Origin: Chionoecetes opilio
Lineage: Eukaryota > Arthropoda > Malacostraca > Decapoda > Majidae
Direction of reading: 5' to 3'
Length of the DNA: 64,000 nt
NCBI GenBank assembly: GCA_016584305.1
Contig: JACEEZ010021742.1
Location: 17,501 to 81,500, forward strand
Position 1 is the first letter of the stretch. Every line of letters starts with the position of its first letter. Both the position numbers and the translations under genes were made by a program. Of the stretch, positions 1-10,830 are shown piece after piece. Below the pieces are notes generated by a model. That model saw nothing but the letters and a program-made list of their open reading frames with translations. It did no database searches and was not told the origin of the DNA.

Positions 1-98
<98 letters not shown>
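1..98. repeat. (TG)n microsatellite
   Basis: Uninterrupted TG dinucleotides from the window edge, so the true length is not visible. Bases 99-256 after it show nothing recognisable. Confidence 0.98.
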
Positions 99-99
<1 letters not shown>

Positions 100-256
100 A
101 CGAGACAAAGATAGACTCATAGCTAGACAGAGATAAGAGAGACAAAGCGACTCAATTTATAATCCCAATTCTTCAACAAACCTATATTTCCTTCGCTCCG
201 ATAGGCGAACTGTAGACTCCATGTATACAAATAATACGTCGAAAGTAAGGAGGCAG

Positions 257-452
257 TAGCAGGTTGGTGTGATAGGTAGATAGGTAGATAGGTAGATAGG
301 GAGGGAGGGAGGGGAACTATTGGGGTAGATAGGTAGATGGGGATGGAGGGAGAGGGTGATAGGGAGAGGGAGGGGTAGATAGGGAGCGACAGAGGGGAAC
401 CATTGAGGTAGATAGGGAGGGAGGGAGGTAGGGACAGAGGGGAACCATTGAT
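257..452. repeat. Purine-rich GGTAGATA/GGGA low-complexity repeat
   Basis: Degenerate tandem mix of GGTAGATA and GGGAGGGA words, with the longer phrase GAGGGGAACCATTGA seen twice. Reading frames across it are low-complexity by-products. Bases 453-604 hold no feature I can support. Confidence 0.8.
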
Positions 453-604
453 TTGTAAGGCGGATCAGTGTATTTTGTACTACCCTCGTGTCCACACCTA
501 CGCCCCTCTCCTCCCGTACGTGCTAAGGGAGCCTCGTGACACACCCACACCCATACACACACATATATATACCTCTAGGGCGCTCATCGGTAATACTTTA
601 ACAC

Positions 605-671
605 CTAAAGAGCATAAGAATATAAGGAAGCTACAAGAGGCTGTGAGACATACTACACGTGGTAGTTCCTG
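605..671 (-). mobile_element. CR1-like LINE 3' tail, severely 5'-truncated
   Basis: This about 60-bp block (on the plus strand CATAAG..ATAAGGAAGCTACAAGAGG.. to GGTAGTTCCTGT) recurs through the window. At 27551-27985 the same block directly follows a LINE ORF2 C-terminus, which identifies it as a LINE 3' end. This copy abuts the truncated start of a piggyBac-like MITE. Confidence 0.75.
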
Positions 672-675
672 TCCA

Positions 676-2164
676 GATTTTTCCTTTGATATTTTAATTC
701 GTCTGTTGTTAGCCATAAAATTACGAAGAAAAGTCCTTTGCTATATGAAATCGTGTTGTTAGCCATACAATTACGAAGAAAAGTCCTTTGCTATATGAAA
801 TCGTCTGTTGTTAGCCATACAATTACGAAGAAAAGTCCTTTGCTATATGAAATCGTCTGTTGTTAGCCATACAATTACGAAGAAAAGTCCTTTGCTATAT
901 GAAATCGTCTGTTGTTAGCCATAAAATTACGAAGAAAAGTCCTTTGCTATATGAAATCGTCTGTTGTCAGCCATAAAATTACGAAAAGTCCTTTGCTATA
1001 TGAAATCGTCTGTTGTTAGCCATACAATTACGAAGAAAAGTCCTTTGCTATATGAAATCGTCTGTTGTCAGCCATAAAATTACGAAGAAAAGTCCTTTGC
1101 TATATGAAATCGTCTGTTGTTAGCCATAAAATTACGAAGAAAAGTCCTTTGCTATATGAAATCGTCTGTTGTTAGCCATAAAATTACGAAGAAAAGTCCT
1201 TTGCTATATGAAATCGTCTGTTGTTAGCCATAAAATTACGAAGAAAAGTCCTTTGCTATATGATATCGTCTGTTGTTAGCCATAAAATTACGAAGAAAAG
1301 TCCTTTGCTATATGAAATCGTCTGTTGTTAGCCATGCAATTACGAAAAAAAGTCCTTTGCTATATAAAATCGTCTGTTGTTAGCCATAAAATTACGAAGA
1401 AAAGTCCTTTGCTATTTGGAATTGTCTGTTGTCAGCCATAAAATTACGAAGAAAAGTCCTTTGCTATATGAAATCGTCTGTTGTTAGCCATAAAATTACG
1501 AAGAAAAGTCCTTTGCTATATGAAATCGTCTGTTGTTAGCCATAAAATTACGAAGAAAAGTCCTTTGCTATATGAAATCATCTGTTGTTAGCCATAAAAT
1601 TACGAAGAAAAGTCCTTTGCTAAATGAAATCGTCTGTTGTTAGCCATAAAATTACGAAGAAAAGTCCTTTGCTATATGAAATCGTCTGTTGTCAGCCATA
1701 AAATTACGAAGAAAAGTCCTTTGCTATATGAAATCGTCTGTTGTTAGCCATAAAATTACGAAGAAAAGTCCTTTGCTATATGAAATCGTCTGTTATTAGC
1801 CATAAAATTACGAAGAAAAGTCCTTTGCTATATGAAATCGTCTGTTGATAGCCATAAAATTACGAAGAAAAGTCCTTTGCTAAATGAAATCGTCTGTTGT
1901 TAGCCATAAAATTACGAAGAAAAGTCCTTTGCTATATGAAATCGTCTGTTGTTAGCCATGCAATTACGAAGAAAAGTCCTTTGCTATATGAAATCGTCTG
2001 TTGTTAGCCATACAATTACGAAAAAGTAACATAATATACCCAATTAGTTAGTGGATAAGGATACTAAACAGGTCATAGGTATAAAACATTGCTTATATTA
2101 ATTGAAATCGTCTAATGATATCCAAAATACAATGAAAATTACGTTCTGGGCCTCAAGGGGTTAA
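676..2164 (+). mobile_element. piggyBac-like MITE with an internally amplified segment
   Basis: The right part (about 2025-2160) matches the MITE seen intact at 47553-47767: it has the inner motifs TAATGATATCC and GTACTAAACAGG-like, and ends GTTCTGGGCCTCAAGGGG followed by TTAA (2161-2164). The left inner part has been amplified into the 52-bp array 696-2024. The left terminus is lost at the junction with the LINE tail. TTAA target sites and CCC/GGG ends are piggyBac hallmarks; the class call is inference. Confidence 0.65.
696..2024. repeat. 52-bp minisatellite, about 25 copies
   Basis: Unit contains GTTAGCCATAAAATTACGAA, then AAAGTCCTTTGCTATATGAA and ATCGTCTGTT. Copies differ by a few substitutions (CATACA/CATAAA, TTAGCC/TCAGCC), and a few carry small deletions. 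No spacers and no coding potential. Confidence 0.95.
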
Positions 2165-3290
<1,126 letters not shown>

Positions 3291-3504
3291 CTCAATTCTT
3301 GGAAATCAACTTATACTTAGAAATAAAACAAAGTGAGATAATGTCAAAGCGAAGAGCCTATTAGAACACTACACACATAACTTTACTATAACTACTCTAC
3401 TTAGAACTCTACATGACCTTCTACTTCCTTGACCTTACCTACGCGTGACCTATGACGCGGCAGCCAGGTGGGTTACGTAACTTCCTTATATGGAGCTTCA
3501 CGTG

Positions 3505-3640
3505 ACATTTCCACCTTTTGATATAAGAGTTCTTGGTTCTTTCTCACGCCCAGATCTTTCCTTGGCTATATAAAATCGTCTGTTAGCCATTACGAAAAAT
3601 AGTTTAGTATACAAAATTAGCTAGTGGACATGGGTACTAA
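3505..3640 (+). mobile_element. Partial copy of the piggyBac-like MITE
   Basis: Shares CACGCCCAGATCTTTCCTTG, the ATCGTCTGTTAGCCATTACG block and GGGTACTAAACAGG with 3949-4140. The shared stretch includes about 40 bp of flank (TTTCCACCTTTTGATATAAG), so the two copies probably arose by local duplication, not two insertions. It breaks off after ACAGG. Confidence 0.6.
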
Positions 3641-3904
3641 ACAGGTATCACATGAAGAAAAGAACACAGAAGAGAAGACAAAAAAAAAAGTGATGTCGTT
3701 TTAAAGAGAAAAATCTAATAATAATAATAAATCTTCAATAAATCATATCAAATAGAGAATCAAATACCTTTTCTTCGTCTTTAACTTCGACAAATACAGA
3801 ATCCAATGCCATCTCTTCCTCCTTAACGACTCCCTTAACAATCCTTTCTACATTATATAGAATCCAATCCTTTCTCTTCTTCTTATCTTCTACAAATACA
3901 GAAT

Positions 3905-4144
3905 CCAAACATTTCCACCTTTTGATATAAGACTAATTTCTTGGTTCTTCCTCACGCCCAGATCTTTCCTTGGCTATATAAAATCGTCTGTTAGCCATTA
4001 CGAAAAGTAGTTTAGTATACCAAATTAGCTAGTGGACAAGGGTACTAAACAGGTCTTATGTATAAAATATTGCATAGTCACTAAAAATCGTCTAATGGTA
4101 CCCAAATTACAATGGAAATTACGTTCTGGGTCTCAAGGGGTTAA
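3905..4144 (+). mobile_element. piggyBac-like MITE, nearly complete copy
   Basis: Runs from CACGCCCAGATC (about 3953) to GTTCTGGGTCTCAAGGGG and TTAA at 4141-4144. It is the reverse orientation of 47553-47767. Its left TTAA/GGG end is diverged. Bases 4145-4597 carry no gene I can support; short frames there are AT-rich chance ORFs. Confidence 0.65.
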
Positions 4145-4597
4145 TCAGGAAATCTAAATAAAAAGTGAATAAAGTGAAAAAATAAAAAATCTGAAGTCAA
4201 AACTAAAGTGAAATGTGTAAAAAGACTAAGCTATCTGCCAAGAGGAAACTATGAAGTGATATTTGGGACACGTGTTTGTTTATGTTACCTGCAAAAAGTG
4301 GGCATTACATTTTCTCCTCCCAAAATAGAAGAGAAAAATAAAGGAGAAAGAAAAAATTCCTCTCGTATTTTACTGAGGTCGCTAAATGGACTAGATATTT
4401 TTCATTGTCTTCACTGCATTCTTGACTATCTCTTATTTCTACTTCCTCTCGTATATATATAGGTCGCTGAATGGAATTATCTTTTTTTTCATTGTCTTCA
4501 CTGCATTCTTGACAATCTCTCTTATTTCTACTCCCACCCATTCATGCGTTCGTGCCTAGCTAGGTGGTCAGGCGAGGGAAGGAAGCTCTGTAGTAGT

Positions 4598-4891
4598 ACA
4601 CTCTTAGAAAAGAAGGGTAGGAAAAGGGTAGAAAAAGGGTGTTTGTAGTGATGAAATACTGCTACCCTTTTTCTACACTTACAAATATACCCTTTTGCGA
4701 CCCTAAATATACCCTTTTCCAACCCCAAATATACCCTTTCTCATCCCTCTCGTCTAAAAAGGGTAGATAAAGGGTAGATGAAGGGTATAATCGGCAGCAT
4801 CTACCCTCCAGCCTGGACATAGGGTATAAAAAGGGTAGTGATGGTGCGATGTAACAATTCTACCCTTAATATACCCCTTATTTCTGAGTGT
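4598..4891. mobile_element. MITE with AAGGGTA-rich interior
   Basis: Ends are inverted: ACACTCTTAGAAAAGAAGGG at the left, and the right end read in reverse gives ACACTCAGAAATAAGGGG. The interior is filled with TAxACCCTTTT words facing one way and AAGGGTAGA words facing the other, so it can fold back on itself. Flanks GTAGTAGT and GTAGGGAG could be a decayed 8-bp target duplication. Confidence 0.6.
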
Positions 4892-4960
4892 GTAGGGAGT
4901 AGGTGAGTAGGGAGTCTGACCTACAAAATGCTCTACAATAAATGTCACAGCATAGTAGAG

Positions 4961-5460
<500 letters not shown>

Positions 5461-5611
5461 GAGAAACACCACGAATACAGAAGTAAACAAGACCACTGGT
5501 ATATAGAAAATTCCCATAATACTAAAATGATAAGAAGGAAATAAGGAAGAGGGAAAGGAAGGTTAAATAAGGAAGGAAGATATAAGAACCAGGAAATAAG
5601 TTATGCATTAA

Positions 5612-5626
5612 TGTGTGTGTGTGTAT

Positions 5627-5673
<47 letters not shown>

Positions 5674-5705
5674 ATAACAACATACCGTCACACACACACA
5701 CACAA
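5612..5705. repeat. (GT)n then (CA)n microsatellites
   Basis: GT tract with ATGT interruptions at 5612-5671, then a short CA tract at about 5688-5705. The two can pair as an imperfect hairpin. A (GACT)n tract follows at about 5812-5840. Confidence 0.93.
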
Positions 5706-5842
5706 ATAATTGATAACTGAATAATTAATGGAACCCCAATAGCTTTATCGTCAGTAGTAACCAAGGGGACGTGTACCATACCTGTCCCACACCTGTCTGA
5801 TGGGCCAGGACTGACTGACTGACTGACTGACTGACTGACTAA

Positions 5843-6471
5843 AGGCGGCGTCACACTAGCACGATTTCCGTCGTTTTTTTCTCGTTCTGTCTAGTTTTTC
5901 CGTCTGAATCAGTCAGACGATCATGATCGTCTCCGCATGGAAAGCTGTCGTCAACTTTCATTGTCAAATCAAAATCCATAGTGATTACTTAAAAGATATT
6001 CGATATAAATCAGTATTCTTTTACAAATTATTATTAAATATATTTGAAAGTATTAAAATATTCAAATGACTTATAGCACATGTAGATACATTTTATTTGC
6101 GGTTTTATATAACAGCCATCAGTCTCTCGCGTGACAAGATTGTTGTTGTTAGTTCCTCATGGTCTCATGGTCCTCCAAACTCGGCTCTTTCAAGTCTTAT
6201 GTGGTAAACACTCTCTTTTTCTCGACGAGCCAACCATGAACGTATCCATGCACGTTTTAAGCTAGTTTGGCTCGACTACGATTGACAATACACATAAGTA
6301 AGTGTATAGCAGCGATAGCCTGCCTGGGTGTCAGAGCCATGGTTGTTTTAAATCCACGGAAACAGCTGACGAACGGCTGTGTGTGTGTGACGGCATGCAG
6401 TCTAAAGATTGTCAATTTTCAGAAAGTTGATGCAATAAATTGACAGAAAAAGTGCTAATGTGACGCCGCCT
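5843..6471. mobile_element. PIF/Harbinger-type MITE, 629 bp
   Basis: Terminal inverted repeats: left AGGCGGCGTCACACTAGCAC, right in reverse AGGCGGCGTCACATTAGCAC (one mismatch in 20). TAA directly flanks both ends (5840-5842 and 6472-6474), matching the 3-bp TWA target duplication of PIF/Harbinger elements. No transposase frame, so non-autonomous. The insertion lies at the edge of a (GACT)n tract. Confidence 0.8.
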
Positions 6472-6529
6472 TAATAAGACTCATCTATACTGACTTATTC
6501 CCTTTCAAACTGGATGAAAATATGAACCT

Positions 6530-6965
6530 GAAAATGAAAAAAAAAATATGGAATGCTTCTTTCGACTTATTTCATTTGAAACGTGATGAAAATAGAAAGA
6601 GCAAAGTTCTTGAAAAAAAAAGTCATATGCCATCAGAATCTGGCGTTAAAAAAAAAAAAAAAAAAAAATTATGAAGGAAAAAAGAATATCAGGAAAAAAA
6701 GTTAATTAATTACTCACTGTATCAAAATTGGAACCGAAAACAGAAAAAAGAGCAAAATTCTTGAAAAAAAGTCATATACCATCAGAATCTGGCGTATAAA
6801 AACAAAAAAACTAAAATACGAAGGAAAAAAGAATATCAGGAAAAAAAAAAAAGTAAATTACTCACTGTATCAAATTTGGAACCGAAAATAGAAAGAGCAA
6901 AATTCTTGAAAAAAGTCATATACCATCAGAATCTGGCGTATAAAAACAAAAAAAATAAAAATATG
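6530..6965. repeat. Degenerate tandem repeat, about 3 copies of 130-145 bp
   Basis: The phrase AGAGCAAAATTCTTGAAAAA plus GTCATATACCATCAGAATCTGG recurs at about 6600, 6750 and 6895, with A-runs between. The reverse complement recurs twice at 62165-62400, so this is a dispersed repeat with A-rich linkers. Bases 6966-7287 show nothing recognisable. Confidence 0.75.
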
Positions 6966-7287
6966 AAGTAATAAAAGATCTACTGAATAATTGGTGGCAG
7001 CGGAGGGATGCCGGATATCAACATAGTTACCAAACACCACCATTACACCATCTCGACCCTCCAGAATGTGCAGAGCCAACCACCTAAGCCCTCAAGGAAA
7101 AAATAATACCCTACAGGCGGCGCTATAGACTAACGTAAAAAATATAAAAGCTAAAAAAAAAACCTCTTTCAATGCATCAATGGATAAAACACTGATGCAC
7201 ATGTCTAACAGTTCCTCCCTCCCGCACTGACATGCGTGGAGGAAGCCTTGAACTCTCCCAAAAACACTGCTGCATATGTTTAACAGA

Positions 7288-7343
7288 AACTACCACGAGT
7301 AGGTCTCACGGCCTCTTGTAGCTTCCTTATTTTCTTATGTTCT
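7288..7343 (+). mobile_element. CR1-like LINE 3' tail just upstream of a splice acceptor
   Basis: Plus-orientation copy of the LINE tail, from AACTACCACGAGTAGGTCTC to TTATTTTCTTATGTTCT. It ends 21 bp before the acceptor at 7361-7364. Its pyrimidine-rich end runs into TTCTAAC, a good branch-point match. Confidence 0.75.
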
Positions 7344-7364
7344 AACCGTGTCTCTTTCCCGCAG

Positions 7365-7713
7365 TGACGTGAGCGGAGGCAGCCTTGAACTCTCTCAGAC
7401 ACACGACGCGTCACAGGCCGGCGCCCAACACATGACAACCTCCTCCTCGACCCAAGAGCAAAGGTCATCCAGTGTGCAGGAGAAGAGGTCCTACTCGAGC
7501 GTGCAGGAGAGCTCGTCCTCCACCACACAAAGGGAGAAGCAGATGCGTTCCTCCTACGACCAGAGCACTCAGCAGAGCACTCAGCAGGATCTCCAGAAGT
7601 TTGCTGATACGCTCTCAGTCAAGGAAGATTTCTTTAGCAGCGGCACACAGCAGCAGCAGCAGCAGGCGAGACTCACAGCTGACGGCGGCCAACACGGCAT
7701 GCAGGCAACGCAG
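7365..7713 (+). CDS. Giant repeat protein gene: first visible coding exon (Ser/Gln-rich)
   Basis: This exon encodes about 116 residues rich in Ser, Gln and Thr, with a Gln run (QQQQQ) near the end. Acceptor: TCTCTTTCCCGCAG ending at 7364, with a CTAAC branch-point match at about 7342. Donor: CAG/GTAAAC at 7714. The first base completes a split codon and the exon ends in phase 0, so coding sequence must begin further upstream. I did not find the first exon or start codon; it may lie before the window or in the repeat-rich flank. Composition matches the next Ser/Gln-rich exon, which supports one gene. No domain recognised, and the region is predicted disordered from composition. Confidence 0.75.
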
Positions 7714-7715
7714 GT

Positions 7716-7777
<62 letters not shown>

Positions 7778-7780
7778 ACA
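7716..7780. repeat. (CA)n microsatellite touching a splice donor
   Basis: Begins immediately after the donor GTAAAC of the exon ending at 7713, inside the intron 7714-8103. Confidence 0.95.
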
Positions 7781-7827
7781 ATACCGTAGTTTTGAGTACC
7801 CATATATATCTATACTATACGCCAGGA

Positions 7828-8103
7828 GGTCTATTGCTGTTTGTTCTTCTTTTGTATTCCTTATTATAAGAGTGTTTCTTGTGACCCCCAACACCGGTAG
7901 GGCTGTTGCTGTCTGTTCTTCCTTTGTATTCCTTATTATAAGAGTTTCTTGTGACCCCCAACACCGGTAGGGCTGTTGCTGTCTGTTCTTCCTTTGTATT
8001 CCTTATTATAAGAGTGTTTCTTGTGTCTCCCAGCACCAGTAGGCCTGTTGCTGTCTGTTATTCCTTCGTATTCCTTTGTATAAGTATTTCTTGTGTCCCC
8101 CAG
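7828..8103. repeat. Intronic tandem repeat, 4 units of about 70 bp, each ending in a 3'-splice-site-like motif
   Basis: Units start at about 7830, 7901, 7971 and 8042. Each has a pyrimidine-rich stretch (GTTGCTGTCTGTTCTTCC) and TATTCCTTATTATAAGAG, and ends in CTTGTGxCCCCCA..xAG. The last unit ends at the real acceptor CCCCCAG/CAG at 8103. Confidence 0.9.
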
Positions 8104-8176
8104 CAGGCAGTGTTGAGAGTCGGGGAGCCAGGCACGCTTGAGCTCATCCCGGGAGCAGGAGGCGGCGGTCTGTCAG
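8104..8176 (+). CDS. Giant repeat protein gene: short exon 2 of those seen
   Basis: A 73-base exon encoding QAVLRVGEPGTLELIPGAG followed by GGGLS. It enters in phase 0, as the previous exon requires, and leaves one base. Donor: TCAG/GTAAGG at 8177. The acceptor is a tandem NAGNAG site (CCCCCAGCAG/GCAG), so use of 8104 or 8107 would add or drop one Gln. No domain recognised. The exon lacks the Ser/Gln bias of its neighbours. Confidence 0.6.
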
Positions 8177-8231
8177 GTAAGGAGCTCACGGGCAAGAAAA
8201 AAAACTACAGGCGCTATAGGCTCCAACGTTT

Positions 8232-8265
<34 letters not shown>

Positions 8266-8501
8266 CACCTGCCTTAGAACCAGTAGTAGCATGATGCACA
8301 AACACCCAAGTTAAGTTTCATTAAATCACATGTTTTGTTCCATCACATTCCTGTTTTGTTTATGAGTTGGTATGGTTCATGTTTTATTTTGAGCAACGTA
8401 GATTATTTCTTGTTTATTTTTCCTAGTTTTTGTTTTATTTTGAGCAACGTAGTTTATTTCTAGTGTTTATGTTTTTTTCCTTGTTTTTCCGGCATGATTA
8501 G
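8177..8501 (+). other. Intron with A-run and a T-rich direct repeat
   Basis: Contains an A-run at 8237-8265 and a T-rich sequence in which TTTTATTTTGAGCAACGTAG occurs twice about 52 bp apart. The acceptor is the unusual-looking GGCATGATTAG at 8501, with a T-rich tract upstream. Confidence 0.6.
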
Positions 8502-9460
8502 TGACCAGCACCTCGACACGCTCCTCCTCCTCCAAGACTGCCGCCGAACACTCCTCAGTCACCTCCTACCAGACGTCCTCTTCTTCTTCATCCTCACAGA
8601 AATTCAAGGAAATGTCAGACTCACGTGAGATGACCAGTGGAAGTGTTATGACGGAGGGCAACAAGATGTCACAGAATCAACAGGTATCATCAGCAAATAT
8701 GGACGTGCAACAGAAGGGCTCCACAACATCACATGAAACCAGGCAACTTGAGAACAGAACTTATTCTAAACAGGAGCTCCAGAATATGTCAGAGACTCAG
8801 CGCATGTCTTTGACGAGTCAGCAGCGAGGCCAGAGTCAGCATATGTCATCCGATATATCTTTGGGGAGTCAACAGATGGGCTCCACAACATCGCAGGAAA
8901 CCAGGCAATTTGAGAACAGATCTTATTCTAAACAGGAGCTCCAGAATATGTCAGAGACTCAGCGCATGTCTTTGACGAGTCAGCAGCGAGGCCAGAGTCA
9001 GCACATGTCATCCGATATGTCTTTGGGGAGTCAACAGATGGGCTCCACATCACAGGAAACCAGGCAATTTGAGAACAAATCTTATTCTAAACAGGAGCTC
9101 CAGAATATGTCAGAAACTCAGCGAATGTCTTTGACGAGTCAGCAGCGAGGCGAGAGTCAGCCACAAGGCCAGAGTCACATGTCATCCGATATGTCTTTGG
9201 CTAGTCATCAGCAAAGCCAGAGTCATCACACATCATCCGAAAGTCATCAAGTGTCCAGCAGTCAGAATGTTTCAGAATCTCAAAATTTTCCCAGAGTCAG
9301 ATTTCAGAGAGTCAAAGACAGTCCCGGAGTCAAGAAATGTCCTCAGTTAGTCAGGATATTTCCCGCCAAAATATACAGGAGAGTCACCAAGAGAGCTCCT
9401 CCGCTTCCTCCCAGCACACCTCGCAGCACCAGGAGAGTGTGCACACATCACAAATTAGAG
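8502..9460 (+). CDS. Giant repeat protein gene: Ser/Gln-rich exon with a 54-residue tandem repeat and a frameshift
   Basis: Encodes about 320 residues dominated by Ser, Gln and Met. A 54-residue unit (162 bp) recurs about three times, each with SYSKQELQNMSETQRMSLTS followed by SQQRGQSQHMSSD. Phase fits both neighbours: the first two bases complete the codon left by the previous exon, and one base is left at the donor GAG/GTAGTG (9461). At 9281-9294 (AAAATTTTCCC) the frame is shifted by one base. Upstream of it frame 2 is SQ-rich and downstream frame 1 is (EMSSVSQDISRQNIQESH). A one-base loss in this homopolymer string explains it, either a sequencing error or a true lesion. Confidence 0.75.
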
Positions 9461-9735
9461 GTAGTGTATATTGTAAACTATATAAATCGATCATCCTTAT
9501 CCAAGTTGTCGTCAATCCAGCAAAGTTGCCTCCATAAACTCTAAGAATTCCCCCAACTTAAAAGTATCAATGATTATCTTATTCAACATGTTTTATGTTA
9601 GGTTCAAATCCTCCCGTGACTTCTGACACCTACCCAAAATTATTGCTAATTATCCTCATCTTTTTCCTTCTTTGTTTCACCCTGACGGCTCTTGTGTGTA
9701 TATGTAAGTTCTTTAATACCTACGTTGTATTTCAG

Positions 9736-9798
9736 ACTCACGTACTGGCAGATCCAGACAAGACCAGTCCAGCATTATGCTTGAAGGAGACTATCATG
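9736..9798 (+). CDS. Giant repeat protein gene: 63-base exon
   Basis: Acceptor TTGTATTTCAG at 9735 and a consensus donor CATG/GTAAGT at 9799. With one base carried in, it reads DSRTGRSRQDQSSIMLEGDY then H, with no stop, and leaves one base for the next exon. The 275-base intron before it (9461-9735) and the 86-base intron after it contain no recognised feature. The closing 'LEGDY' resembles the G-[DE]-[FY] core of the repeats that follow, so it may be a degenerate repeat edge. Confidence 0.65.
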
Positions 9799-9884
9799 GT
9801 AAGTCAAGTGATCGCTTTTAGGAATAGAAATGAGATTCATATTCATGTCCTATTTCACACTTACAAGTTTAACTTAATTTGCAG

Positions 9885-10592
9885 GTAAAACCACAGCAAA
9901 AGAGGAATTCATGACAATATCTGGAGTACCTTTACATGCGACTCGTCCGCAAGACTCGATCAAGTTGACAGGAGACTACAACTACCCAGAAAGATCCATT
10001 CCTGGTAAGGGTGACCGAGCGGATGTCAAGAGGCCCACTGATAACTTGAGACCCGAGGGCGACTTCAGCGCTCCCCAAAGGACTTCACCAGGCAAGGGCG
10101 ACCGAGCAGATGTCAGGAGGCCCTCTGATAACTTAAGGCCCGAGGGCGACTTCAGCGCTCCCCAAAGGACTTCACCAGGCAAGGGCGACCGAGCAGATGT
10201 CAAGAGGCCCTCTGATAACTTAAGGCCCCAGGGCGACTTCACAGCTCCTGAGAGGACTTCACCAGGCAAGGGCGACCGAGCAGATGTCAAGAGGCCCTCT
10301 GATAACTTAAGGCCCCAGGGCGACTTCACAGCTCCTGAGAGGACTTCACCAGGCAAGGGCGACCGAGCAGATGTCAGGAGGCCCACAGATAACTTAAGGC
10401 CCGAGGGCGACTTTAGCGCTCCCGAGAGAACTACACCAGGCAAGGGCGACCGAGCAGATGTCAGGAGGCCCACAGATAACTTGAGGCCCGAGGGCGACTT
10501 TTCAGTGCCCGACAAGGCCTCACCGGGTCAGGGAGATCGAGCACCCGTGCGGAGGCCACAGGACAACCTTGCTCCGTCTGGCGATTTCGAAG
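9885..10592 (+). CDS. Giant repeat protein gene: exon with the first eight 29-residue repeats
   Basis: Acceptor AATTTGCAG at 9884 and donor GAAG/GTAATC at 10593, with phase continuity on both sides. After about 22 unique residues (KTTAKEEFMTISGVPLHATR) there are about eight repeats of 29 residues (87 bp): R-R-P-[ST]-D-N-L-R-P-[EQ]-G-D-F-[ST]-A-P followed by P-G-K-G-D-R-A-D-V. This is a variant of the repeat in the next exon, with Pro where that one has His-Pro or Met. The middle copies are almost identical in DNA, so the variant has been homogenised on its own. The sequence is charge-balanced and Pro/Gly-rich with no hydrophobic segment, so probably an extended or disordered polyampholyte. 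Function unknown. Confidence 0.85.
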
Positions 10593-10732
10593 GTAATCTG
10601 ATATTGACGTTTTGTTTATCACCAGTAAAAGAATATTTATTTGGTATATGTCAGTACTAGTAGATAGGTTTTTTCTTTCTCGCTCTTGGATCATTCCCAT
10701 CTTCAAATACTGCTTTTTTTTTTCTCTCTCTT

Positions 10733-10807
<75 letters not shown>
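10733..10807. repeat. (TC)n microsatellite serving as polypyrimidine tract
   Basis: About 35 TC units in the intron 10593-10830. It is followed by TTAAC and TTTGAC, both possible branch points, and the acceptor ACCATTACAG at 10830. The ATG at 10686 upstream lies in the intron and is not the start of the protein. Confidence 0.9.
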
Positions 10808-10810
<3 letters not shown>

Positions 10811-10830
10811 CAATTCTTTGACCATTACAG

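Noticed and set aside
696..2024. CRISPR-like array
   Set aside because: Direct tandem units without spacers, in eukaryotic DNA.
10686..10830. ATG at 10686 as start of the giant protein
   Set aside because: It lies in an intron; the stretch encodes a (TC)n Leu-Ser run and a good acceptor follows at 10830 in the phase required by the previous exon.
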